DNA from: an uncultured Alphaproteobacteria bacterium
GTDB taxonomy: Bacteria > Pseudomonadota > Alphaproteobacteria > Rs-D84
Direction: 5' to 3'
Length of the DNA stretch: 64,000 bases
Assembly (NCBI GenBank): GCA_944393245.1
Contig: CALXZM010000001.1
Span: 62,001-126,000, forward strand
The number at the start of each line of letters is the position of its first letter. Within the stretch, counting starts at the first letter, position 1. Both the position numbers and the translations under genes were made by a program. A model generated the notes under the pieces. That model did not search any database. It was not told the origin of the DNA and saw nothing but the letters and a program-made list of their open reading frames with translations. Positions 43,858 to 52,876 of this stretch are shown here, piece by piece.

Positions 43858-45507
43858 ATGACCGAATTTGATGTGATTGTTATCGGTGGCGGACACGCCG
43901 GGGTTGAGGCGGCAACCGCCGCCGCCCGGCGCGGGGCGCGCACGCTGTTGATGACCCAAAGTGAATATGATTTGGGTGCAATGTCGTGCAACCCGAGTAT
44001 AGGCGGCCCTGGTAAATCACAAATGGTTGCAGAAATAGACGCACTGGGCGGTGTTATGGGCGCGGCGGCGGACGCGGCTGGAATTCATTTTCGCACCCTG
44101 AACGCATCACACGGTGCGGCGACCCAGGCATTGCGTGCGCAAATTGACCGCGCATTATATCACGATGAAATAGTGCGAATATTGAAAAACTATCCGAATT
44201 TAACGGTTCGGTTTGATGTTGTAAAATCGCTGGATATAGCGAAAAAGGCCGTCAACGGCGAATACACCGCGCGTGCGATTGTTTTAACCACGGGGACGTT
44301 TTTACGTGGACTGGTTACACGCGGGGGCGAAAAAATTTCATCTGGCCGAATTACCGACGACGGACAATACCAGGCGGCGGACAGCAATATTTCCGGCATA
44401 CTGGCGGCGGCTGGATTTAATCTGATGCGATTAAAAACCGGCACACCCGCACGTATATATCGTGATTCCATTGATTTTTCGGTATGCGAATTACAGCCCG
44501 GCGATACGCCACACGATTGGTTCAGTGCACCAAATCCGAACAATAAATATGACGCGGTATGTTATATAACCCATACAACACAAAAAACACACGATTTAAT
44601 TCGTGAAAATATCGCATCGGCCCCGATGTATAATGGTGATATTCGTGGCACGGGCCCGCGATACTGCCCCAGTATCGAAGACAAGGTTATGCGTTTCCCT
44701 GAACACACGTCGCATCACGTATTCCTGGAACCCGAGGGGATAAACAGCAATCTGATTTATCCGAACGGTATTTCAACCAGTTTTGGCACAGATGTCCAGG
44801 ACATATGGATTCGCACAATTCCAGGATTGGAAAACGCACGCGTGGCGCGTTACGGATATGCAATAGAATATGACGCAATTGACGCGCGCGCACTGCGTGA
44901 CACGTTGGAGTCCAAGGATATCCCCGGCCTGTTTTTTGCCGGACAAATAAACGGCACATCCGGATACGAAGAGGCCGCCGCCCAGGGCATAGTCGCGGGC
45001 GCAAATGCCGCCGCGCGCGCATTGGGACTGGGGACACTGAATCTGGACAGAACGAACGCAATGATTGGTGTTATGATTGATGATATTACAACACTGGGCG
45101 TTGACGAACCGTACAGAATGTTCACATCCCGCGCGGAATATCGCCTGTCACTGCGTGCGGATAATGCGATTGCGCGACTGGGGGATATGGGCGTGAGTTT
45201 GGGTTTAATCAGTGCGGACGCGCGTGACACAAAATACGCATACCGCGGCGATAAAATATGCGAAAACGATAAATTCTATGCCGGGTATATCCAGCGCAAC
45301 GCCCGCGAAATCGCCGCATACCGGCGTGATGCGGAATTAAAAATACCCACAAATTTTGAATATAAAAATCTGCCGGGACTGACAAATGAACTGGTTGAAA
45401 AACTGACTGCGGCGCGTCCGGAAAATATTGCGGATTTGTCGCGCATACCTGGAATGACGCCAGCGGGCATAATGGTCGTATTGCGTAAAATTAAATGTGG
45501 AAATTAA
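43858..45507 (+). CDS. mnmG: tRNA uridine-5-carboxymethylaminomethyl modification enzyme MnmG, shortened
   Basis: MnmG (GidA) with MnmE modifies the wobble uridine of several tRNAs. FAD motif [52 protein letters not shown], and [15 protein letters not shown] with the catalytic Cys are all intact. The 549 residues are about 70-80 fewer than usual: between [12 protein letters not shown] (~445) and FYAGYIQRN (~473) most of the family's helical insert is gone. The end ([22 protein letters not shown]...[11 protein letters not shown]), which binds MnmE, is kept. It is not next to rsmG as in many relatives. Confidence 0.93.
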   Translation: MTEFDVIVIGGGHAGVEAATAAARRGARTLLMTQSEYDLGAMSCNPSIGGPGKSQMVAEIDALGGVMGAAADAAGIHFRTLNASHGAATQALRAQIDRALYHDEIVRILKNYPNLTVRFDVVKSLDIAKKAVNGEYTARAIVLTTGTFLRGLVTRGGEKISSGRITDDGQYQAADSNISGILAAAGFNLMRLKTGTPARIYRDSIDFSVCELQPGDTPHDWFSAPNPNNKYDAVCYITHTTQKTHDLIRENIASAPMYNGDIRGTGPRYCPSIEDKVMRFPEHTSHHVFLEPEGINSNLIYPNGISTSFGTDVQDIWIRTIPGLENARVARYGYAIEYDAIDARALRDTLESKDIPGLFFAGQINGTSGYEEAAAQGIVAGANAAARALGLGTLNLDRTNAMIGVMIDDITTLGVDEPYRMFTSRAEYRLSLRADNAIARLGDMGVSLGLISADARDTKYAYRGDKICENDKFYAGYIQRNAREIAAYRRDAELKIPTNFEYKNLPGLTNELVEKLTAARPENIADLSRIPGMTPAGIMVVLRKIKCGN

Positions 45508-45536
45508 AAAAAACTTATATTATGATATGGCGGTAT

Positions 45537-45612
45537 GCCGGTGTAGCTCAGCTGGTAGAGCATCTCATTCGTAATGAGGGGGTCGTAGGTTCAAGTCCTG
45601 TCACCGGCACCA
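45537..45612 (+). tRNA. tRNA-Thr (anticodon CGU)
   Basis: Acceptor GCCGGTG/CACCGGC, D arm GCTC/GAGC, anticodon stem TCTCA/TGAGG with loop TTCGTAA (anticodon CGU), T arm GTAGG-TTCAAGT-CCTGT, discriminator A, encoded CCA. It lies between mnmG and ileS; no partial copy of its 3' end is seen nearby. Confidence 0.96.
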
Positions 45613-45684
45613 GAAATAAAAAAAATGAACAACGCAACTATAATTATTATACAATAATCCGGTGACGCGCTTCGCACGTGGCTG

Positions 45685-45707
45685 GGGCGCATAGGCGCCC
45701 GTTTTTT
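45685..45707 (+). terminator. Terminator between tRNA-Thr and ileS
   Basis: GGGCGC-ATAG-GCGCCC followed by GT6. It lies about 20 bp before the ileS start and may end the tRNA transcript or attenuate ileS. No T-box features are seen. Confidence 0.7.
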
Positions 45708-45725
45708 ATACAAAGGAGTAAATAT

Positions 45726-48700
45726 ATGCCGTACCCAAAAACAGAACCTAAGGCCGATTTCCCAAAACTGGAACACGAAATTTTGGCGTTCTGGCGCGCG
45801 GACAATACTTTTCATAAATCTTTGAACAAAACCAAACTGGGGCATCCGTTTTCGTTCTATGACGGGCCACCGTTTGGAAATGGTTTGCCGCACTGGGGGC
45901 ATTTGGGCGTATCCGCGATAAAGGATATGGTCGGTCGTTACCAGACAATGCGCGGACGCCACGTCGTGCGCGAACTGGGGTGGGACTGTCACGGATTGCC
46001 GGCGGAAAATTCGGTTGAAAAAAAGCAGGGCAAGCAGGCCAAAGATATCGTTGCTGATCAGGGTATCGATGCATTCTGTGATATGTGCCGGACGGATATT
46101 TTGACATACACCCACGAATGGGAAAAATTCATTGAACGTATCGGCCGCTGGGTTGATGTTGGTGACGGATATGGATACAAGACAATGGATAAAAACTATA
46201 TGGAATCCATACTGTGGACGCTGAAAACCCTGTATGACAAGGGATTGTTGTATAAAGATTACAGTGTAAATCCGTTCGACTGGGTCAATGGCACGGTCGT
46301 GTCAAATTCCGAAGCGTCCCAGGATTACCGCGATGTTGTTGATGACGCGGTGACCGTATGGTTTGAACTGGAAACGGGCGACCGCGTGTTGGCGTGGACG
46401 ACAACACCGTGGACGTTGCCGGCAAATTCCGCGCTGGCGGTCAACCCAAATATGAAATATCTGCGTATGCGTGACGCCGACGGCGCGGTATATATCATTG
46501 CCGAATCACGACTGGGGGCGTATGAAAAGCAATTTGCAAACGCTGAAAAAATTGGTGAAGTAATGGGCGACGCGCTGGCGGGAAAGCGTTATAAGCCGCT
46601 GTTTGACTATTACATTGGCACATCAGATTTATTGTACCAGGTTATCCCCGCCGACTATGTATCCGATACGGACGGTACCGGCATAGTGCACATAGCGCCC
46701 GCATATGGTGCGGACGATTTCTGGGCCGCTAAAAACATAGACCCGAAATTCCCAGTATTGCTGAACGTGGATAACTATGGAAACTTTGACGATACAGTAC
46801 GTGATTTTGCCGGCGAAAATATATTCGTTGCTAATCCGAAAATTATACAATACCTGCGCGATAATGGACATCTGGTTAAAAAAGAACAATATAAACACAG
46901 TTATCCTTACAGTGACCGCAGCAAGGAAAAACTGATATACCGTGCGACAGATTCGTGGTATATCGATGTTCCGAAAATCCGCGACGCATTGATTGCAAAT
47001 AATAAACAGGTCAACTGGACATCCGCGGGTGAACGATTCCGCACCTGGATTGAAGGTGCGCGCCCCTGGTCCATATCACGCAATCGTTTCTGGGGAACAC
47101 CACTGCCGATTTGGGAAAAAGACGGCCAGTACAAAGTATTTGGCTCAATCGCCGAAATCGAAGAATTTTTTGGTGTAAAAATTGACGATTTGCACCGGCC
47201 AACATTGGATAAATTGGAAAAGGACGGTTGGCATCGTATAACCGATGTTCTGGATTGTTGGGTGGAATCTGGATCTATGCCGTGGGCATCACTGCACTAT
47301 CCGTTTGAAAACGCGGATAAGTTCAACGCAACTTTCCCGGCCGATTATATTATCGAAGGTCAGGATCAAACCCGCGGCTGGTTCTATTCGTTGATGGTGC
47401 TGGCAACTGCTTTGTTTGATAAGCCGGCGTTCAAGACGGTTTCCGCAAATGGTATGGTTGTTGACGAAAACAAAAAGAAGTTTTCAAAATCATTGCAAAA
47501 CTTTGTGAACCCGGAACAACAAATAGAACAATTCGGCGCAGATGCAATTCGTCTGTTTATCCAGGGGTCTAATTTTATGAAGGCCGAACCAGTTCCCGTT
47601 GATAAAGAGGGGCGCGTTTTTGCCGAATCAACAAAAACTATTTTGACACCATTGTGGAACGCGTACCATTTCTTTACACTGTATGCGAATGCGGGCAATA
47701 TTACCGCACACGATGCGGGCGCGTCCGATAATGCACTGGATAAATACATAATTGCAGAATTAAACGAATTGGTCGCCGTTGTTGGAAATGCGCTGGATGA
47801 ATACAAACCAGACGCGGCGATAAAAGAATTCGTACGATTTCTGGATGTGTTGAACAACTGGTACATCAGACGCAGTCGTGAAAGATTCTGGGACGAAGAC
47901 CAAAGTGCCTTTGACACACTGTACACCGTTTTGACGACACTGTGCCGCGCGTTGGCACCGTTTGCGCCGTTTATCAGTGAATATATTTACAAAAACCTGA
48001 CTGGCGGGGAAAGCGTGCATCTGCAGTCGTTCCCGACCGCCGCGCAATATGATAAAAAAATCGTTGATGATATGCGTCGCGTGCAAATGATTGTATCCGT
48101 TGGAAAGCAGCTGCGCGAACAATACAAACTGCGCAATCGTTTGCCGTTAAACCAACTGACCGTGGCGGGTGCGGATTTGACGCAATATGCAAACATTATA
48201 CGCGATGAACTGAACGTAAAGAACGTTGGGTTCACATCTGATATCGCAGCCGTTGCCGACGCGTTCGTATATTTGATTACACCAAAAATCGGTGCACGAT
48301 TGGGTGGCGCATTAAAAGAAATTATTCCGGCGGTAAAGCGTGGCGACTATGAAGTCCGTGACGGCAAACTGTTTGTCGGCGAATATGAATTAAATGCCGA
48401 TGAATTTGAAAAACGTCTGACCGTGCGTGACGGTGTGACGGGCGCGGCGTTGCCAGATAATACGGCGGCGGTTGTTCTGGATACTGAAATCAACGCCGAT
48501 TTGGTTGCAGAAGGTTTGGCAAACGACGCTTTGCGCTTTATCCAGGACACGCGCAAGGAAATCGGGTTGGACGTTTCAGACCGTATAAATATGGAATACA
48601 ATGCCGACCCGGCGTTGGCAAATGCCATTGAACAACACCGCGCGCGCATTATGGGCGACGCATTGATAAAAAATATGTCGCAAAGTGACGCAAGTGTGTA

Positions 48701-48752
48701 TAATACTCAAATAGAGGGATATAATTTATCCATATCTATCACCAAGGCATAA
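45726..48752 (+). CDS. ileS: Isoleucyl-tRNA synthetase, eukaryote-like (type 2)
   Basis: IleRS charges tRNA-Ile and edits valine. The 1008 residues have the HIGH region as GPPFGNGLPHWGHLG (~44), the type 2 form, rather than the bacterial PYANGxxHxGH. The CP1 editing domain (~180-390, WTTTPWTLPANSAL), KKFSKS motif (~582) and a long C-terminal domain follow. Type 2 enzymes occur in eukaryotes, archaea and some bacteria including Rickettsia, and are typically mupirocin-resistant. AAAGGAG selects the ATG at 45726 over an in-frame start at 45678. Confidence 0.96.
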   Translation: MPYPKTEPKADFPKLEHEILAFWRADNTFHKSLNKTKLGHPFSFYDGPPFGNGLPHWGHLGVSAIKDMVGRYQTMRGRHVVRELGWDCHGLPAENSVEKKQGKQAKDIVADQGIDAFCDMCRTDILTYTHEWEKFIERIGRWVDVGDGYGYKTMDKNYMESILWTLKTLYDKGLLYKDYSVNPFDWVNGTVVSNSEASQDYRDVVDDAVTVWFELETGDRVLAWTTTPWTLPANSALAVNPNMKYLRMRDADGAVYIIAESRLGAYEKQFANAEKIGEVMGDALAGKRYKPLFDYYIGTSDLLYQVIPADYVSDTDGTGIVHIAPAYGADDFWAAKNIDPKFPVLLNVDNYGNFDDTVRDFAGENIFVANPKIIQYLRDNGHLVKKEQYKHSYPYSDRSKEKLIYRATDSWYIDVPKIRDALIANNKQVNWTSAGERFRTWIEGARPWSISRNRFWGTPLPIWEKDGQYKVFGSIAEIEEFFGVKIDDLHRPTLDKLEKDGWHRITDVLDCWVESGSMPWASLHYPFENADKFNATFPADYIIEGQDQTRGWFYSLMVLATALFDKPAFKTVSANGMVVDENKKKFSKSLQNFVNPEQQIEQFGADAIRLFIQGSNFMKAEPVPVDKEGRVFAESTKTILTPLWNAYHFFTLYANAGNITAHDAGASDNALDKYIIAELNELVAVVGNALDEYKPDAAIKEFVRFLDVLNNWYIRRSRERFWDEDQSAFDTLYTVLTTLCRALAPFAPFISEYIYKNLTGGESVHLQSFPTAAQYDKKIVDDMRRVQMIVSVGKQLREQYKLRNRLPLNQLTVAGADLTQYANIIRDELNVKNVGFTSDIAAVADAFVYLITPKIGARLGGALKEIIPAVKRGDYEVRDGKLFVGEYELNADEFEKRLTVRDGVTGAALPDNTAAVVLDTEINADLVAEGLANDALRFIQDTRKEIGLDVSDRINMEYNADPALANAIEQHRARIMGDALIKNMSQSDASVYNTQIEGYNLSISITKA

Positions 48753-48771
48753 TGCAGCAAAGGGGGACAAT

Positions 48772-49149
48772 ATGCATAAAATATTAAAATGGATTTTATG
48801 GGTGGCGGTTATTGTGGCCGTGTTCTTTGCCGGTTTTTATATTGGCACAATGGATGCGGACGCACACAAAATTAAAATCACTTCACAATGCGCCAGTATC
48901 GGTGTTGAAAAAAGTTTTTCATCAAACTATGAACGTATAAACGGCACCGTTGTACGCGATGAAAAAACAAACACTGAAACATATACCGCACGCTGTTTGT
49001 GCTTTGCATCGGATGCGACACATAAAAATATTTGGGTCGATACAGTGGAATTGTCTGGTGATACGGCGGATGCGGTACGCACAACCTGCGATACCGATTG
49101 CCAACGTTTATGCGAAGGGCGCCTGGCCGATTTTACATTTGCTGAATAG
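48772..49149 (+). CDS. Membrane-anchored protein of unknown function with Cys-rich ectodomain
   Basis: The 125-residue product has one N-terminal TM helix (~8-26, WILWVAVIVAVFFAGFYIG) and a hydrophilic domain of about 95 residues with six Cys (SQC, ARCLC, TTCDTDCQRLCEG), probably periplasmic and disulfide-bonded or metal-binding. I do not recognise the family. AAAGGGGGA precedes the ATG. It lies 19 bp after ileS and its stop overlaps the region before nth, so it is in that operon. Confidence 0.75.
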   Translation: MHKILKWILWVAVIVAVFFAGFYIGTMDADAHKIKITSQCASIGVEKSFSSNYERINGTVVRDEKTNTETYTARCLCFASDATHKNIWVDTVELSGDTADAVRTTCDTDCQRLCEGRLADFTFAE

Positions 49150-49157
49150 TGCGGACT

Positions 49158-49823
49158 ATGCAAAAACTGACACCGGAAATTTATTTCAAACACGTTCCGA
49201 CCGTTATAGATATGAACATACGGTCGGAACTGTATTCCACAAATGAATTTACATTTGCAGTGGCGGTTATTTTATCAGCCCAGGCAACCGACAAAAAAGT
49301 GAACGAAGTTACACCTGAATTATTCCGTGTGGCACCGTCACCCGCAAAAATGTTGGCGTTGGGCGAAGACGGGCTGAAACAACATATTCGTGTTTTGTCC
49401 TTTTTTAACAACAAGGCAAAAAGTATTATGGGATTGGCCGCGGCGCTGATGAATGATGCGGGCGGTGCGGACGATAATTATAAATTTCCGAAAAAATATC
49501 ATAATCGTGATATGCTGATGAAACTGCCGGGAATAGGGCAAAAAACCGCAAACGTTGTTATGAACGTTTTGTGGGGCGCGCCGAACATCGGTGTCGATAC
49601 GCACGTTTTTCGTAACTCGCATCGATACGGCTGGGTGGGGGCGGACGCCAACACACCGGAAAAGGTTGAATCAGAATTATTAAAAATAATTCCAAAAAAA
49701 TATCACCCGATTGTGAACCACGTTATGGTTTTACACGGCCGGTACATATGCCGGGCACTGCGCCCAAAATGTGGTGAATGCCCGGTGGCAAAATGGTGTA
49801 CGGCACCAGATAAAATTATATAA
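49158..49823 (+). CDS. nth: Endonuclease III
   Basis: Nth is a DNA glycosylase/AP lyase for oxidised pyrimidines. The 221 residues contain the helix-hairpin-helix with catalytic Lys LPGIGQKTANVV (~117-128), catalytic Asp in VDTHVFRNSHR (~145) and the [4Fe-4S] motif C-x6-C-x2-C-x5-C near the end (CRALRPKCGECPVAKWC). ATG at 49158 is chosen; a GTG three codons earlier overlaps the previous stop (TAGTG) and is an alternative. Confidence 0.96.
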   Translation: MQKLTPEIYFKHVPTVIDMNIRSELYSTNEFTFAVAVILSAQATDKKVNEVTPELFRVAPSPAKMLALGEDGLKQHIRVLSFFNNKAKSIMGLAAALMNDAGGADDNYKFPKKYHNRDMLMKLPGIGQKTANVVMNVLWGAPNIGVDTHVFRNSHRYGWVGADANTPEKVESELLKIIPKKYHPIVNHVMVLHGRYICRALRPKCGECPVAKWCTAPDKII

Positions 49824-49836
49824 AAAGTATAAAAAA

Positions 49837-49862
49837 GGCCGGCAAATTCCGGCCCATTTTTT
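49837..49862. terminator. Terminator between nth and a convergent small gene, CCGG-type
   Basis: GGCCGG-CAAATT-CCGGCC with A6 before and T-run after; it abuts the stop of the 27-residue frame on the other strand and can serve both. Confidence 0.85.
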
Positions 49863-49944
49863 ACAACGCAATCATATATCCGCACGCCAATATCGCGACA
49901 ACCATCACGACAAAGACCAATTTTTGTTTTGTTGCAGTTTTCAT
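49861..49944 (-). CDS. 27-residue hydrophobic peptide downstream of the pilin-like gene
   Basis: The frame MKTATKQKLVFVVMVVAILA continues CGYMIAL and stops. GGGGGAAAAT gives a clear ribosome-binding site and a terminator follows. It has a basic start, a hydrophobic core and a lipobox-like ILAC at residues 18-21, so it could be a tiny lipoprotein with a seven-residue mature part, or simply a one-helix membrane peptide. It lies 17 bp after the pilin-like gene. VirB7-type companions of type IV systems are small lipoproteins, but they are longer; the link is speculative. Confidence 0.45.
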   Translation of the reverse strand: MKTATKQKLVFVVMVVAILACGYMIAL

Positions 49945-49961
49945 ATTTTCCCCCATAAATT

Positions 49962-50354
49962 TTACCAGCCCTGTGTCAATTCTGGACAGCCAAAGTTTTG
50001 ACCATTACTTAAAAAGCCCAGCAATATACCAATGGAAAACAGCAGTGCAAATCCGACTATCATTGGGACACCGATTGCCTTTATACCGTCGGCAATATTA
50101 TCTTTGCCGGCGATTTTACCGGATGTAATTGCTTCCCATCCATATTTGGCCAGAATAAATCCGGCACCGACAAACGCCAATGTACGCAGTAATTTGAACA
50201 CATCCTGGAACCGCGCAATCATATCACACAATCCATCGTTGACGCCCGGTTCCACTGCAATGGCTGGCGCAACTGTGGCAATAACCGCAACAACTGCAAA
50301 ACCACCGATTAAATTGGCGGTTTTTATTTTTGTAAAGATATTGTTTTTCCGCAT
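49962..50354 (-). CDS. VirB2/TrbC-like pilin candidate
   Basis: The 130-residue product has a long signal sequence (basic MRKNNIFTKIK, hydrophobic ~13-33, cut probably after AIA), then CDMIARFQDVFKLLRTLAFVGAGFILAKYGWEAI and a second TM helix IVGFALLFSIGILLGFL, ending in a Cys-containing polar tail. Two helices joined by a short Gly/Lys loop after a cleaved signal is the TrbC/VirB2 layout. No other type IV secretion genes are in the window, so the system, if any, is elsewhere. It has a good promoter and a leader hairpin. Confidence 0.55.
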   Translation of the reverse strand: MRKNNIFTKIKTANLIGGFAVVAVIATVAPAIAVEPGVNDGLCDMIARFQDVFKLLRTLAFVGAGFILAKYGWEAITSGKIAGKDNIADGIKAIGVPMIVGFALLFSIGILLGFLSNGQNFGCPELTQGW

Positions 50355-50372
50355 TTTTTGTTTCCTTTATTT

Positions 50373-50404
50373 TGCCGAAAACAAACGGTGGTTTATTTTC
50401 GGCA
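50373..50404 (-). promoter_or_regulatory. 5'-leader hairpin of the pilin-like gene
   Basis: TGCCGAAAA (minus strand 50404-50396) pairs perfectly with TTTTCGGCA (50381-50373), loop of 14. It directly precedes AAGGAAAC, the ribosome-binding site. A role in mRNA stability or translation control is inferred. Confidence 0.55.
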
Positions 50405-50419
50405 TTTACTTATATAATA

Positions 50420-50448
50420 ATTATACCAAATTTATGCCGATAAATCAA
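50420..50448 (-). promoter_or_regulatory. Sigma-70 promoter of the pilin-like gene
   Basis: TTGATT (50443-50448), 17-bp spacer, TATAAT (50420-50425) on the minus strand; one of the best promoters in the window. Leader about 60 nt. Confidence 0.75.
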
Positions 50449-50479
50449 TAAAAAGACGCCCGCGCAAAATATGCGCGGG
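50449..50479 (-). terminator. Terminator after pheT
   Basis: CCCGCGCA/TGCGCGGG arms (50459-50466 and 50472-50479) followed by CGTCTTTTTATT on the minus strand, ten bases after the pheT stop. Confidence 0.85.
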
Positions 50480-50488
50480 GTCGCCTTG

Positions 50489-52861
50489 TTACTTGTCACG
50501 GATTTTTGCATCACACCGCTTTTCAACATTGGCAATAACGGCATTTTGTAATTTTTGCAAATCTTCGTCCGTCATATTGTCTGTTGGAATTATGGTTATT
50601 GTGAATGCAATGGACTTTTTACCATCTGGCAAATCAAACGCATCAAATACGACTGCATCGACGATGCGCGCGTCGGTCGCCATTGCTACACCGGTCAGTT
50701 TTTCCGCCGGCATAGTGCCGTCCACAATAAATGCAAAGTCGCGTGTTATCGGCTGAAATTCAGACAGTTTCGGTTCATGCGGTCGGCGTGCGGTTGGCAG
50801 TGCGTCTGCATTTTCAATTATTGCGATGTTTGTACGCGTCTTGATTTTCAGCGCACGCGCGATTGACGGATGCAATTCACCAAATTCGGCGATTTTACGT
50901 TTACCCTGCATTATTGCGCCATACCTGAACGGATGTGCCCAATGTGGTGGATTATCAGACGATACAGTAAAACGCTGGCCATGCATTAATGCGATTAAGT
51001 CGGCCTTTACATCATAAATATCCGCCGGGCGATTACGACGCGTCCAATGACGCGGCGCGGTATCCCCGGCGCGTATAATGCAAATTTGCGTATGCTGCGC
51101 GTCCGGCGTGTCACCGTCAAACACAGTTCCCAATTCAAACATACTTAAATCCGGATATCCGCGTTTTTCATTTTCGGCAACAAAGTGCAACATATTACCC
51201 AACAGACCGTTACGCGCCGTATCCATATTTGCAACAATGGGGTTCGCAACCCGCACAATCGGTTTGTCGGACAACAGGGTTTCTGTTTTTGAATTACCGA
51301 ATCCGAATGATTTCGCTTCGTTCAATTTGCGTGCGGCCAGTTCGCGCTTTACACCAATATAATAATCACGGTGTGGCACAGAATCTGTTGGTTTATGAAC
51401 TGCCACCTGGGCGATATTATCATAACCATAAATACGGATTAAATCAGACACTATATTTTCTGGTATTTCTACACCTATGCGATTAGATGGCGGAGTTAAA
51501 ATCCAACTTTGTTCATCTTCATCTATATCATACCCCAATTCAACCAAGATATTATGTTGTTTAACTTCGTCCATTTCTATACCAGTTTTTTTACTGAATA
51601 TATCTGGTGTGTATCTTATCTTTGGAATATACTTATTTATTATTATATTTTCCCAATCTTCCCAGAATTCTGCGGTTGCGCCGCCATATTCTGCGGGCGG
51701 ATTAAATAATTCACCTGCGGCAACTGTACCGTAAATATAGCCACCACATTGTGCCAATATTATACTTGTTGCATTTGCAAGTGCATATGGCGTCAATGTT
51801 AAATCTATGCCACGTTCATATCTGTATGAAGAATCGGTTGATATTCCCAAACGTTTTGATGTTTTACGAACACATACAGGGTCAAAATACGCACTTTCCA
51901 AAATAATATTTTTTGTTTTGTCCGTGGTCATACCGCGTGCACCACCAACGACCCCAGCCAATGCCAATATACCAGTATCATCTGCGATTACCATATCTGT
52001 ATCGCATAATGTATGTTCGTTTCCAAATAAATCTGTGAACTTTTCACCATTTGTTGCCATACGTACAGTGATATCCCCGTTTATTTCATCTGCATCAAAA
52101 CAATGCATTGGCTGACCCATATCATAGCAAATATAATTTGTCGCATCGATTGGCGCGTTCTTTGGATTTATACCTATTGCACGCAACCTTGATGATATTT
52201 TACTGTTACTTGGTGCAATTTTTATATCATGAATTTCGCACAAAGAATATCCAAGACATTTATCTGTTTTTACATGTACTTGTCTGGTGCCTGTACCATA
52301 TTCAGGAAAATTATCCGCATGTGCAATATATTCACCCATACCAGCCGCCGATAAATCACGCGCAATTCCGCGCACCGCCAAATAGTCTGGACGGTTTGGT
52401 GTAATGCCCGCATCAAAAACCGTTTCCATTTGTACAACGGGTGCACCGATTTTAGTATCGTCGGGTAATTCAATTATACCACTGTGGTCGTCACCAATGC
52501 CCAATTCGCGCGCACTGCACATCATACCGTTTGACATAACGCCACGCAGTTTGCCGGCCTTGATTTCATGACCATCTATGACACAGCCGGGTAACGCCAG
52601 CGCAGATATCAGTCCAACGCGCGCATTGGGTGCGCCACATACAACCTGGCGCAATGTATCGGTGCCATCGTCCACCTTTAATATATGCAGGTGATCACTG
52701 CCCGCCATTGGTTCGCATTCCACAATACGCGCCGCAATTGGGGCAATGGATGTGATTAAATCTTCAACCTCTAACCCGGTGCGGGTTAGCATATCGGCGA
52801 TTTGTTCGGCTGACAAATCCGTTTTTAAATAATCTGTTAACCAATCATATGTCCATTTCAT
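50489..52861 (-). CDS. pheT: Phenylalanyl-tRNA synthetase beta subunit
   Basis: PheT pairs with PheS in the alpha2beta2 enzyme. The 790 residues show the N-terminal EMAP/tRNA-binding domain (~38-150, HILKVDDGTDTLRQVVCGAPNARVG), the B3/B4 editing region (~205-380), B5, the catalytic-like core with MLHFVAENEKRGYPDLSMFELG (~560), and the C-terminal FDX-ACB anticodon domain (~695-790, KLSEFQPITRDFAFIV). AGGGGGCAA precedes the ATG. It starts 15 bp after pheS and ends at a terminator. Confidence 0.97.
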   Translation of the reverse strand: MKWTYDWLTDYLKTDLSAEQIADMLTRTGLEVEDLITSIAPIAARIVECEPMAGSDHLHILKVDDGTDTLRQVVCGAPNARVGLISALALPGCVIDGHEIKAGKLRGVMSNGMMCSARELGIGDDHSGIIELPDDTKIGAPVVQMETVFDAGITPNRPDYLAVRGIARDLSAAGMGEYIAHADNFPEYGTGTRQVHVKTDKCLGYSLCEIHDIKIAPSNSKISSRLRAIGINPKNAPIDATNYICYDMGQPMHCFDADEINGDITVRMATNGEKFTDLFGNEHTLCDTDMVIADDTGILALAGVVGGARGMTTDKTKNIILESAYFDPVCVRKTSKRLGISTDSSYRYERGIDLTLTPYALANATSIILAQCGGYIYGTVAAGELFNPPAEYGGATAEFWEDWENIIINKYIPKIRYTPDIFSKKTGIEMDEVKQHNILVELGYDIDEDEQSWILTPPSNRIGVEIPENIVSDLIRIYGYDNIAQVAVHKPTDSVPHRDYYIGVKRELAARKLNEAKSFGFGNSKTETLLSDKPIVRVANPIVANMDTARNGLLGNMLHFVAENEKRGYPDLSMFELGTVFDGDTPDAQHTQICIIRAGDTAPRHWTRRNRPADIYDVKADLIALMHGQRFTVSSDNPPHWAHPFRYGAIMQGKRKIAEFGELHPSIARALKIKTRTNIAIIENADALPTARRPHEPKLSEFQPITRDFAFIVDGTMPAEKLTGVAMATDARIVDAVVFDAFDLPDGKKSIAFTITIIPTDNMTDEDLQKLQNAVIANVEKRCDAKIRDK

Positions 52862-52876
52862 TGTTTGCCCCCTAAA

